Origin: Sequoia sempervirens | Lineage: Eukaryota; Streptophyta; Pinopsida; Cupressales; Cupressaceae | Assembly (NCBI GenBank): GCA_007258455.2 | Contig: VDFB02270651.1 | Location: 695,996,197-696,060,196, forward strand | Length of the DNA: 64,000 nucleotides | Reading direction: 5' to 3' | Shown: piece by piece, positions 12,195-23,265 of the stretch | Numbering within the stretch: position 1 is the first letter of the stretch | Layout of the letters: the number at the start of each line of letters is the position of its first letter | Position numbers and translations under genes: made by a program | The notes under the pieces: model-generated | The model's database searches: none | What the model was told of the DNA's origin: nothing | Seen by the model: only the letters and a program-made list of their open reading frames with translations

Positions 12195-12850
12195 AGATAG
12201 GTTGTTTCATTCATCTCACTATTGTGGTGTGCATGATCCTTATTTTAGCTTTAATTCAAGGGATTAATTAAAATGCTCAAATGGGATTATAGGCAGATAT
12301 GTTTTGTATAAGGATTTGATAAGTAGTATTTGGTTACAATACATATTGATGAGATTGCAATGCAATGTTATCAGGGATTGTATATGTTATTTGTTAAATC
12401 TGTCATAAACCCTTGAATACTTACAAATTTGACTCCCACAATGGATATATGACACTGATCTAAGTTGTATGATTAATTATTTGTTCGTCTTTACCTAGAG
12501 CTTGCTAAAAATTGCAAATCAATGACCTATTTTATCTTTGGATTGTGTTGTAGTTATCTCATGCTCCAAATAGCTGATAATGTCGATGAATAGTCAATTC
12601 TATTCGATATTATCCTATTATGTTGAGCTATTAAATGAGATTATCTATTAGTGTTAATGATGTTTATGATATTGGTGTAGAGGTTGTAAACACATTAAGG
12701 GATCACCCTCCCGAGTCTTGCAGAGCCTAAAGTGTAGGAAGCTTTTTTAAGTCTTCGTCAGTTGGTCCAGGTCCTTCAAGTTGCCGTTGATTGGGATTGG
12801 CAATTCCATAGGTAGATTAGAAGACCAACCTGGTTACATTGTAAAAAAAA
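12195..12850 (+). repeat. T-rep copy C (5'-truncated)
   Basis: It begins in the middle of the shared 3' part (equivalent to ~2490 in copy A) and runs to the same end as copies B and D. The VGRFFKV-type frame is broken here. Confidence 0.8.
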
Positions 12851-12930
12851 ACAAACACTTCCCTCTACCCTTAACCCGAAACCCTAAACCCTTAACCCTT
12901 AAACCTTAAACCCTTAAACCATCTATCCTC
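12851..12930 (+). repeat. Degenerate telomere-like array
   Basis: CCCTTAACCC, CCCTAAACCC and CCTTAAACC variants, the C-strand form of the plant telomere unit, directly at the 3' end of copy C. Confidence 0.75.
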
Positions 12931-13053
12931 TACTCTTAACCCCCCCTCCCCTATCTCTCCTCCACTCCCTCCCTCTCTCTCTCTCTCTCTCAAGTCTCTC
13001 CATCCTACCCCCTCTCCCTCTCTTAGGTCTCTCTCAACCCTTAACCCTCCCTT
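12931..13053 (+). repeat. CT-rich tail of copy C
   Basis: (CT)n and CCCTCTCC words. Near-identical to the beginning of the tail of copy D (14336-14455), so C and D arose by duplication of the same unit including its tail. Confidence 0.8.
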
Positions 13054-13056
13054 CAA

Positions 13057-13345
13057 AAATGGGTAACTAAATATTTAATTGAGGAAGAATAAAAGAAGTG
13101 GGTTGCTAATAGTTGGAAAATAAGCTATTGTAGTTACAATGGTTTCCAGTTTTTCTTTGGTGGCAGTCTTGGTGTGGGATTCTTATGGCTTTTGTTACTG
13201 CATCAACTTTTCTCAGCTGGCACAATGAACATGAATATTCTCCAGGGTGATTGTTGTTGTAAAGATTTTTGGAATGTCACCAGGTATTCCAATTGGCTAG
13301 TGGCTTTCTGGCTTGATGCTTGTTTGCTCCTTCATTTTCTATAAG
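13057..13345 (+). pseudogene. C-terminal fragment of a T1-type ORF
   Basis: Closely similar to the C-terminal ~95 codons of ORF T1 (7130-6840, minus). It includes the hydrophobic segment FFFGGSLGVGFLWLLLL. An in-frame stop replaces a codon near 13088. This is the 5'-truncated start of copy D. Confidence 0.75.
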
Positions 13346-14265
13346 AAGGATTTCAAGGCCAAAAGTACAAGTTAGCAAGTTAGATAATTTTCGGCCAAGT
13401 CTAGGTGAAGTTGCAAAGAAAATTTTAAAGTTCGATGGTTTTAGAAAATACAATTTAGGTTTTGAGTCATTCTGTATTAGGTTTTGAATTCATGGGGATT
13501 TAATGTTGTATAATAGTACTAGCATTTGAGTTGAAATGATAAATTCAAACTCATGTCTCTCCAATGCACATGCATATTTGAATTTTGAATAAGATAACTA
13601 AGGGTTGTTTCATTCATCTCAATGTTGTGGTGTGTATGATCCTTATTTTAGCTTTAATTCAAGGGATTAATTAAAATTCTCAAATGGGATTATAGGCGGA
13701 TATGTTTTGTATAAGGATTTGATAAGTAGTATTGGGTTAGAATACATATTGATGAGATTGCAATGCAATGTTATCAGGGATCATATATTTTATGTGTTAA
13801 ATATGTCATAAACCCTTGAATACTTATGAATTTCACTCCCACAATGGATATATGGCACTGATCTAAGTTGTATGATTCGGTATTTGTTCATCTTTACCTA
13901 GAGCTTGCTAAAAATTGCAAATCAATGACCTATTTTATCTTGGGATTGTGTCGTACTTATCTCATGCTCCAAATAGCTAATAATGTCAATGAATAGCCAA
14001 TTCTATTTGATATTATCCTATTATGTTGAGCTATTAAATGAGATTATATGTTATTGTTAATGTTGTTTATGATATTGGTGCAGAGGTTGTAAACACATTA
14101 AGGGATCACCCTCCTGGGTCTTGCATATCTCGAAGTGTAGGAAGATTTTTTAAAGTCCTCGTCAACTGGTCTAGGTCCTTCAAGCTTCCCTTGATTGGGA
14201 TTGGAAATTCCATAGGTAGATTAGAAGACCAACCTAGTTACATTGTAAAAAAAAACCAACACTTC
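13346..14265 (+). repeat. T-rep copy D, 3' part
   Basis: Same sequence order as 6837-5926 read on the minus strand. It contains the VGRFFKVLV-type frame (14038-14313) in open form. Confidence 0.8.
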
Positions 14266-14640
14266 CCTCTACCCTTAACCCGAAAGCCTAAACCCTTAAC
14301 CCCTAAACCTTAAACCCTTAAACCACCTACCCTATACCCTTAACCCCCTCTCCCTCTATCTCTCTTCCACTCCCTCCCTCTCTCTCTCTCTCAAGTCTCT
14401 CCATCCTACCCCCTCTCCCTCTCTTAGGTCTTTCTCAACCCTTAACCCTCCCTTTCTTTATCTCTCTCTCTCTCTTTCAAGTCTCTCCCTCCTAGCACCA
14501 CTCCCTCTCTGAGGTCTCTCTCTCTCTCTCTCACTCACTCACTCTATCTAAAGTCTCTCCCTCCTACCCCTTCTCCCTCTCTTAGTTATTTCTCTCATTC
14601 ACTCACTACCTCTATCTCTCTCCCGTCCAGTATTTCCTTG
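14266..14640 (+). repeat. Telomere-like array plus CT-rich tail of copy D
   Basis: 14268-14335 is CCCTAAACCC-like. 14336-14640 is (CT)n with CCTACCCC and CACTC interruptions. It ends abruptly against the gag remnant at ~14641. Confidence 0.8.
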
Positions 14641-15811
14641 TTAGGGTTACTATATGGAGGTTGATTCGCATTATTCTGGGAATACCCTGCTGCAGCATTA
14701 GCATTCAGTGATTGGTTCAAGACTTCAGAATTCTACAGGTATGAAGGGTAACTAGCCTGAGGCTGGGTATGTAGGGGTTGATTCAAATTTTTATGGGGGT
14801 AACTAATCGTGGATAGCACTTGTCTCATAGGAGGTCCTGGGTGAGGAACTAGAGGCAACTGAGGTACTGAATTCATGATTGGAGTATGGTTTGCCAGAGC
14901 CTGGTTGAGAGCTGGAACTTGTCCAGGCTAAGCAACAGGTCCTAATGAGGGTATAGGCCCAGAAAAATGTTGTCTTAGATTAGTGCTAACTTTCACATCC
15001 TCTGCATACACATCTAGTACACTAGCAGGAGGATTATTACTCCACTTCATAAAGGTAGCTGTCAAACTATCAAGTCCTTCATAATAAACTTCTAGAGCAG
15101 TGGGTTCATCAACAGCATAAGGGGCCTGTAGTTTGGTATAAGCATGATGAAACCTATTGTTGAAGGATGCTATAGGTTCATTGACCTCCCTCTTAACATT
15201 CGTGAACTGATGGTAGAGCTCATTGGAACTAATGGGGATTCAAAAATTTTGCAAAAAAGCAGCCTCTAGCTCAGTCCAATGCTCGATAGACCCAGCGGGC
15301 AAATGGTTGTACCAATAGAATGCATCTTCCCCTAGTGAATAAGGAAATAATATACAAGCTACATCCTCATGGTTTATCCCTCTATCTTTGAGGCCAGTCT
15401 GAAAGATCCTAATGTGTTCCTTAGCAGTCCTATTGGGATCATTGACATGGAATTTTGAACAAAAGTGTTTAGGGTTTTTGGGCATGACATTGTAAATGGA
15501 AAAACTTAATGGAGATGGGTTGGTTGCTAGGAAAGCCATTGGTGGAGGTGGGGGAGGTAATGGCTAATTTACGACTAGCTGAGGTTGTGGACAAGGAATG
15601 CCCTTAGACTCAGATGAACCTGATGAAGATAGGGATGATGGAGATGAGGGAGGTGGATGGGATGATCATGATTCTCCCCTTATGCTGGTCCTTCTAGACC
15701 TAGTAGGGTCTGGTAATTCCCAAAATTCCTCCTCTCCTGGAGTAGATCTGGTTCTTCTTCTGAACCTTTCAAGAGAGATGGCATTCAAAAATTGATCCAG
15801 CTTCCTTTTTC
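14641..15811 (-). pseudogene. Ty3/gypsy gag remnant
   Basis: Minus-strand gag, starting just after the primer-binding site. The N-terminus carries RFRRRTRSTPGEEEFWELPD, then Pro-rich and Ser-rich tracts. The capsid (Retrotrans_gag) core spans 15539-15100 with RIFQTGLKDRGINHEDVACI, FYWYNHLPAGSIEHWTELE and a downstream SFNNRFHHAYTKL segment. A C-terminal Pro/Gln-rich tail follows. The family role is assembly of virus-like particles packaging the element RNA. There are several in-frame stops. Protease and pol are missing because the element is cut at 14640 by copy D. Confidence 0.85.
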
Positions 15812-15833
15812 AGGCCCTCCTTCTAGCGCCAAT
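15812..15833 (-). promoter_or_regulatory. Primer-binding site
   Basis: The minus strand reads TTGGCGCTAGAAGGAGGGCC, starting three bases after the LTR end. The TGGCGC start is complementary to a tRNA ending in GCGCCA. Confidence 0.75.
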
Positions 15834-15835
15834 CC

Positions 15836-16998
15836 TGTTGATGGCATTTTTGAACGGCAACAACTCAAACAGAATATAGAATCCTATCTCTCTTGAAAGG
15901 TAAATCTCTATCAGCAAGCCCCAAGAGATAACCCCAAGGTCTCTAATGTTAGGTCTTGACAATGCATAAACAACTCAGTGATAAATGTGAAAATGCTGGT
16001 AATCACAAAGGGACCTTACTACAAGCAAAATACTGAATCTTGATTTATCAGATCTAGTAGTGTAATGATACTTCAATCATAAATTTAACCCAATAATCAA
16101 AGAAATAACAAAGGATAAGGGTTTCAAAGAGATTTCTAAACATAATACTAAACCTAAGATCAACAATGAAAATGCTCAACACTCAAAATGGACCAATCCC
16201 TCAAAACTGATCTCTACTCGACCCAGATAAATCTGCAATCTTATAGAAACAGTGCAATCTTCTGAGGTGTTAATATTTTCAAATCATGAACATTCATTCA
16301 AACAACCCTATTACAATTGAAACGAACAAATCCTCACAATCGAACTAAGCACAACAAATATGAAGTCCAGGCTAACTTTGCAAAGAAACTAACAATTAGT
16401 TGGCTGCGAAAAGTATGGACTGAGAGATCGCTACAACATTCAAGTATCAAATCATAAACATTATTGAATCAAATCTAATCTAAATATTAACCAACTCAAA
16501 GCAATTTTAAAGATGAAAAACAAGAACCATGCAAGAAAAGAGAATACAAGTGTGGCACCAAATCACAATGTCATTCCTTGCATTCAAATTGTCCACTGTA
16601 GCAACAATTCCAGCTTTCTGTTACAATATTTGCTTGAGAGCCACTATTCGCTAACCCTAGCTCTACTTAATTCACTTCTAACTGCCTTGCTCTATTCTAC
16701 TTCTATCTTCTAACTAAAATTTCTTAACCCTTACAAATGAGACGAAATGCTAAATATATAGAATCCCCAGAAAAAAGCCTGTCGGCCCAGCAAAAGCCTC
16801 ACAACGTTAATGGCACAACAACTTGGTGAAGAGAGACCCAAAATAGGTCAACTGAGCATTAAATGCACGTTCCATCCAAATCAGCTAGGGATCCGCAATG
16901 CAGTTCGGACCAATGTGCGGGAAGATAATAGGGAAGCACAAATCGTGATGCAGCCTATCATTAACTCCCTTCCCTATTATCTTTATTCCGACCCAACA
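15836..16998 (-). mobile_element. 5' LTR of the gypsy element carrying the gag remnant
   Basis: On the minus strand it begins TGTTGGGTCGG and ends GCCATCAACA, giving the short inverted ends TGTTG/CAACA. A TATA box (CTATATATTTAG, ~16752-16765) lies mid-LTR. Its insertion interrupts the long ORF T2, whose reading frame runs up to the LTR edge at 16999. The partner LTR is not in the window, consistent with truncation at 14640. Confidence 0.75.
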
Positions 16999-19900
16999 TT
17001 TCATGAACCTTCAAAAGCATCCCATCCAAGTCAGCTATTGGTGGCAAAGGAGAAAGCCTAAGTTGATTTTCAATGGATGCAATCTCATCTCTTGACCGTT
17101 TGATCGACTTATCCCAATCCACCTTCTATGTTAGGTATTTGTCAATAACTGCTAGGTAGGTGGCTACATCATCCAACTGGTGCTCAAAAATAGAGGCATC
17201 ATCAAGTGGTGCATAAACGTCATGCCACCACTTCCTCAACTGTCTAGACTCAAATATTTGGGCACGATCTTCCTTTGTCCTGTCATGATCTCAAAGAAGG
17301 CAATGGTGCCATTATATACACCACTTAGGGTATCATCAATCTGCCTTCTTTGTTTATAAACCTTCTTCAACACTTTCTGCCTAATCAGCAATGCCTCATA
17401 CCACTCCCATGGTTTGGCAGCTCTAGAGAAAGGAAGGATCCTGTCACTCACTAACTTATCCTTGGTGTATTCCATGATAGTTCTAGTTTTTCGTAGTAGG
17501 ATGTCTGTGTCTTCTTTATCTTGTGCTAACACCTACTTCATCCAATCCATCGCCCATGTAGCATCCTTCCCAGTTGACAGAATTTCCTTAATAGCTTCAT
17601 CACCCTTTATTTGCACCCATTTCAACCAATTCGTAGTGGCAAGGGTGATGGTCTCTTGAGGTAGAGGATTTGCAAGAGAGGAAGAAGGGTTAATGGACTA
17701 TAGTGGTTTCATCAAGTACTTCAAGCATTTCCTGATATTTTCATTTTCTTTCTTTAGCTCCTGCTTGGTCTTCATTTCTTTCCTCAATCTACCCACAATA
17801 ATTGCACTGGAGTCCTCATAATCTTTAATGTCCTGCTCGACTGATGTAGGCCCCAGATTGAAAGTCTAAATATTGTAGTCCTTTCTAACCACATCATCTT
17901 TGTTTTTATTTGGAGCAGGGGTGGCAATATGAACAACTCTGTTATGCACCTCATCTCTTTCAACCCTCGAGATCACTCTAGCCTTCTTCTTACTTTTGTC
18001 TTTTCCAATCTTGGCTAGTAGCTCATCCCAATTCGGTGGTGTGTCCTCCACTACTACTTGTTTCCTCTTTATTTCTCTGTCAAGCTATTTTGGAACGATA
18101 GGCTCCAATTGCACTTGGCTCTGCCCTACTCCTTATTGTTGATCTCCTGCTATCTCTTCTCCCAAATTATGTTTCTCAGGAGTCTCATCCCTACTCCTTT
18201 TCTCTTCAATGTGTTCTTCCTCATGTTCAAGTGATGAGATCTTTTATGCCTCTTCTTCCCTTGGAGGAGATTCAACTTCTTCATTTGTGACTGGCAATCC
18301 TGCATATGCAACCAAGGGAGATTGCATTACCTTTTCAACCTCGGCCTCTGTACTGTAAAGTTCTTCTTCATGGAATTCTTCTTCCTCAGTGTCTGGATGG
18401 TCTTCAACATTTTCCTCCTTAACTGGTTCACTTTGGGCTTCATGAATGGGAGGAATGTTATCTTCTAGCCCCTCATGAGAAAGCACCAGACGAAGGTCAG
18501 CCTTAAACACACTATCCTTAGGAGGAGTCATAGACCTCCTTGTATACACCCTAGCCTTCTCCTCTGAACTTTCAACATTCACCACCGGTGGGGGAATTTC
18601 TTCTTCTACTACCTTGGAGCTTGCTTTCCCTAATAATTTGAAAATTCTTCTCCTCTTAGGCACAGGAGCATCAACTTTAGGATTTTGTTCTTCAATCTCC
18701 TCCTGGCTAGACTTCTTAGTCCTTGTCCTCTTCTTGGCCTTTGGTTTTCTTTTCTTTTCAGTCCCCTAGACCTCTTTTCCTTGAACACCCTTTATCTTAA
18801 CCTTGACAGGAGAATCTACTTTAGCCTTACCTTTAGGATCCTCCTGCTTTGTGGACTCCTTAGAAGTTTAATGAGGATCCAAATCTCTCATTAGCACATA
18901 GGTGCACTGTACACCATTGTTTTCCAGCTCCTATAGCTTATGCTTGAGCCACATCTTGGTAACTTTGATAACTGGATCCATCAATTGTTTCAGTTTTGTT
19001 TTCTCCTCCTCTAACTAGTCCACATAACCAATTTTCCTATCCTTTACCGCTTCATAGGCATGATCCTGAATGAGGCTCCTGTCATCCTCCAATTGATTAG
19101 GAACTGCCTTTACATTATACAAGTGGACTGCATCCACTAGAAGCTAAGAGAATTTCTTCTTTCTGATCTCATACTCATCACTACAATTGGTCCAATAGTC
19201 TTCCAGATCAACCCTATGGCTATATTCTCTACTGGCCTTCTTTTGAGCTTCACCTATGATATCAAACCGTGATCTCTTAGAATGAAAAGAAAGACCGAGG
19301 GTACCAATTTCTTCCTCTGAAGCTTGGGAAAAAATAATGGAAGGACATGCTTCCCCAATGCCAATCCTTAGGGGAAAATCTCCACCAAATCCTGTCTTGT
19401 GTTTTTCTTTCTTGACAATAGCATCAAAGTCACAAATTTGTCTAGTTACTTCCAACAATATAATGTGATCAGTAGGATACCTTGGAAATCTGTATGGGGC
19501 CCCATGGCAGCCATCAATCCGAATGTAGGAAAATGTTGGGAATTGTATAAACCAAGCTCCATACTTCTTGATGAGCTCCTTGGCTTGATCTAAAATTCTG
19601 ACATGCTCTGCTTCCTAAAGCATTCTGGTGATATACATGGTAAATGCATCGTTTTCCCTCCTATAGTTTGAACTTCCCAAATGCAGCTGAGGGAACACTT
19701 CATAAATAACATCCTATCCAAAAATTCCCTTTGTATCTAATCCCTTGTAGGGATGGAATCTTGCAAGTACATAGACCAGATATGAGGTCATTGTGAAAGT
19801 CTTGGTCTGCAACACATTGGATAACTGCTCATGGAGTACTCTGCTAATCAAACCGGCTGAATGATAATCAATCAATTCTTGCTCCATCCTTACAATGGCA

Positions 19901-20520
19901 TGGCACATCCAATTCTCAAACACTCCTGCATTCTTTAATCCAGCCACCCTGCTGAGTAATGTAATAGCATCATATTACTCCATCTTGAACTTTTCCCTAA
20001 AAAGCTGCTTGGGCAATTTGGAATAGTGTGGCTTAGGATTTTCCAGCCAAGAGTTGATGAATTGCTGAGAATTCATAGTTTGTTCATCATAGAATCCCTT
20101 GGCGGACCCCATGTTGAATGCCACCACATGGGATCTGTTTGGCATATCAAAAGTCTGAGTAATGGAGACAGGGTTGAGGTTTGCTATCACTCTCCCTTGA
20201 GGACTGATAATCTTTTGTGTACCTTGGTCGTAATGTCTGGCACACTTGAGGACAAGCTCATAACACTGCACTATTGAAGGGAAACTGACCACATGTGCCA
20301 AACCTGACTCCTTCATCCTTCTGGCCACCAAAGGAAGATATTTAGCCACCATTCTTTCTTTGAACTCTTCATAGTCCCATTGTCCAACATTTGTATCAGT
20401 CACCTCTGACCAAATTGATGTGATCTTACTTTTAGGGATCTTACTCTTAACGTCCATTTTGATCCTTTCTGCTTCAGACACAAAGGATCCCTCTACTACC
20501 TTGCTAGATTCAGCCTGCAT
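16999..20520 (-). pseudogene. Long uncharacterised ORF (T2), relative of T1
   Basis: A decayed frame of about 1,170 codons, interrupted by many single stops but largely in phase. Features from the N-terminus: KIPKSKITSIWSEVTD; ARHYDQGT and GRVIANLN (~20200); APYRFPRYPTDHIILLEV (~19470); a Lys/Glu-rich region with nuclear-localisation-like PVPKRRRI (~18655); acidic tracts; a coiled coil (~17820-17700); then FSRAAKPWEWYEALLI and QLRKWWHDVY. Two blocks align with T1: YD-T-I-GRV-N-FD, and GxPYxLxxYPxDxxxLxEV. It is cut by a gypsy LTR at 16998, so the C-terminus, possibly a membrane segment as in T1, is missing. No catalytic motif recognised. A splice-acceptor-like TTGATGGATGCAG precedes the first codons. 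Confidence 0.65.
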
Positions 20521-22898
20521 CCATCAAGAAAATCACAATAAAAACCATAGGAGAGCAAGGTTGATTCATCAATACATTGTTAGAATGCATCTCATATAGC
20601 GAAAGTGTTATTAAATCTCATATGAAATGATCACAACAAATTTTGGGTTTCAAGACCATCCACCGAATTTGAGCCAGAGAGGAATTTCGGGAAATTCTAG
20701 ACTGATTGGATTCCAACGGAATAACCAGGAAATACCTACTTAACCATTAATCTTGATCATTATCAATCAATAAATCATAGGGGAAATCCAAATATGAGAT
20801 GAAATAATCATTAGATGTATCACAAATCATAAACAAATCCAATTATCTCACGTTCCTGTATATTTCACCAGATTTTGGGAAAATCCGTGATGGACGGGTT
20901 CCTGCGAGGAATGAGCTAGATAGAAGACTTTAGACAATTAGAGAGATACCAAATTTTAGAAAAATCTAGACTCGACGAAATTCCGCAGATAGGGAAAAAC
21001 TCTGAACCAATCAGCACAAAAGCATGCACTTCGCCCAAACAAAGTTTTTCGATATAAGGTCTCAATGAAGCTGTGATGTCTTGCCGACTAACGATATAGA
21101 AAACATATTGATATGACAAAAGGGTAGTCGGGGTAAAGTCCTGGTGATTTCTTTTGTTTCACCAACTTTCGAGGTCTAAGCAAACACTTCAACCATACTA
21201 AAGTTTTTTGATATGAGGTCTCAGCGAAGTCATGATGTCTGAATGAAGTTTCGCTAAAACTAGGTGGTTTCGATGTAACGTCTCGCCGACGAGGGGAAGC
21301 CTTATCGAAGAAAATGGATGTTTCAGTGATAGGTTTTGAATTCAGCCAGATGTCCTGTCGACCGCATAATGTTTCACTGACATGGAGTCTCATCGGTATA
21401 TCCTCTGGCCGACAACATGTGATCTCCTCGAAAGAAGATATAAGCTCGCCAAGAAAGGAAGGCTTTGTCATGAAGTCTCGGCGATTATTGGTAGTCTCAA
21501 CGAAAGCGAAGGGCTCAGAAAGAGTTGTGAGCTCGCCGAAAGGTCTCACTGACCAAGTAGGGTCTCCCCGACTAAAATGAAGGGAGCTCGATGAAAGGGA
21601 AATGCGCTTGGTGAAAGGTCTCATCGAAGGATGAAAGTCTCAGCAAAAGCGAAGAATATTAGTATGACCAATGGAGCCGCTATGACCTCTTGCCGATGGA
21701 TGTTTGTCTTGCTAATGTCATATGATAGTGATAATTTTACTACACCCTACCAAATTTTAGGAAAATCCGCTAGAGATGGATTGTCCCAAAGGAACGAGAT
21801 ATCCCAGACTGAGGCCAAAATCCAAATTGCGACATGAAATCGCACTTTCACACACATCTCATTAATCATGAATTTCAATAACTTAAGCTCAAAGAAAGTT
21901 ACGCATGGACCTTCAAAAGATTTTCTTTGCATTCTAGGCCTGTTTGAGAGCAAACTAAAGATGAATGGCAATGCCCTAGGTTTAAACCCTATACCTCCAC
22001 CATTAACACACAGGAAAGCTCAAAATTCAGTTGTTTCAACTACTAAGTCATTACTAGGGTTTACTAATTACTCTCAGGAAAGATTCATCAAAATGTAGAT
22101 AAACAAATGAGCTCAAAACTCACCCAGGAGATCACAAACAACACAATGCTCAACAACCCTAGTATGAAATGATCAAATATTCAAGAATTCAAGTATCAAA
22201 AGCTCCTATAACATCAACACGCTATTCATAATCATCAATTCAAAGAATAACAATCAAACACATACCATTATAAAGTGGGAATCGATCTCAGAAACAACAA
22301 ACGTGAAGCGAATGGTGTCCACGAAGAATAGGGGCAAGAATGCGTAAGAAATCATCATTAAATCGATCAATCCAAGCCCAAATGTCCCAAATCAAATCAA
22401 AAGCTCAAAGAACCAACTCTAAGGATACAACCCTCAACTCAAACGATGGAAAATAATAAGCATGATGGCACAAAAGATCCCATAAAGCAAGTAAATACAT
22501 CCTTCAAAGCACACAAGAAGGTTAAATGCCATGACAAGACAATTAATGAAAACCCGGGAACACGATGACCAGACGAAACCCAGGAAAATCTTACCCATGT
22601 GGAAATCCACGAAGACCAAGAATCCTTGAACCACAGTGCAAAACTAGAATCCAAGTGAAATCCGAGAAAATCCGACCAAGGTGGAAAATCCCAAATCCGA
22701 GTAAAAACCTGAACTTTATCCAGAACTTAGGATTTTCAATGAATAACCTAGGGGAAACACATAGGCAATCAAAAATAAACATTTAAGAACATGCATAAAT
22801 AGGATAAAACCTCAAAATGAAAGGGCCAAGATGCCAAAACCGAAGCGAAAGAGGGTCCATGCCTTCAACGGGGTGTGTGTGCGAAAACTACACAACAA
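20521..22898 (-). other. Region upstream of T2, non-coding
   Basis: Upstream of T2 on the minus strand; probably its leader and/or an LTR, though no primer-binding site was found. The phrase TTTTGGGAAAATCCG recurs in varied forms near 20875, 20955, 21750 and 22665. The part 21040-21700 is listed separately. It ends abruptly at the palindrome that starts the truncated E2 LTR. Confidence 0.4.
21040..21700. repeat. Degenerate array of TCTCGCCGA-like words
   Basis: Variants of (G)TCTC(G/A)(C/G)CGA recur every 20-50 bases. A longer direct repeat, AAGTTTTTCGATATAAGGTCTC, appears at ~21042 and, varied, at ~21202. The reading frames across it on both strands are consequences of the repeats. Confidence 0.55.
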
Positions 22899-22932
22899 GA
22901 CTCATTCGCCCAAGCTGGCGAATGGGTCCCAC
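22899..22932. repeat. Palindrome P, copy in E2 3' LTR
   Basis: Arms GACTCATTCGCC and GGCGAATGGGTC around a 6-base loop. Equivalent to the copy at 29717-29752. Confidence 0.85.
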
Positions 22933-23157
22933 TACTAATTTTTTAAGGTGAGTTTTCATGGTATGAAATAATTAGATGTTGTTTTTCAAGTTTTAGGTTA
23001 CTTCTCTGGTGAAATGAGCCTCTAGATAAAAAATAATGGGTCTTAGGGGCCTATAAATGTTTCTTTAGAGGATAAATGATGCAAAGGGACTCAAAAGTGG
23101 GTCAAATTACACGTGAAATTATCTCTTTCTCAAGAGGGTCCAATTTTCTATGGTGCA
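22899..23157 (-). repeat. Truncated 3' LTR of E2
   Basis: Matches the first ~260 bases of the 5' LTR (29977 down to 29719), beginning TGCACCATAG on the minus strand. Similarity stops exactly at the outer edge of a palindrome (22899-22932), and the remaining ~1.3 kb is absent. Confidence 0.85.
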
Positions 23158-23175
23158 TTTATCCCTCACTTTAGC
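23158..23175 (-). promoter_or_regulatory. Polypurine tract of E2
   Basis: The minus strand reads TAAAGTGAGGGATAAA immediately before the LTR start TGCACC. This is the expected plus-strand primer site. Confidence 0.75.
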
Positions 23176-23184
23176 AGCCATATG

Positions 23185-23265
23185 ACTCTTTCCTTTTAGG
23201 TGAAAAACCTTAGAAGAGCTGGAGAGTGCATAGGAGCTAAAAATCTATAGTTCATTTTGGTGAAA
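23185..23265 (+). repeat. Inverted scrap of E2 LTR end and primer-binding site
   Basis: This ~80-base stretch is the reverse complement of 28361-28440, which is the end of the 5' LTR plus the primer-binding site. Here it sits between the broken integrase and the polypurine tract. The junction lies at TTCACCAAAATG, which is both integrase code and primer-binding-site complement. Confidence 0.8.

Noticed and set aside
14038..14313. Possible host exon (VGRFFKVLV frame) in T-rep copies
   Set aside because: Open in two copies but broken in two others and without a recognisable family; kept only as a note.
21088..21624. 178-residue minus-strand frame with repeated SFxET words
   Set aside because: Produced by the TCTCGCCGA-like repeat array; no family resemblance.
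22434..22786. Overlapping small frames on both strands (hydrophobic FxGF repeats)
   Set aside because: Short, mutually antisense and repeat-driven.
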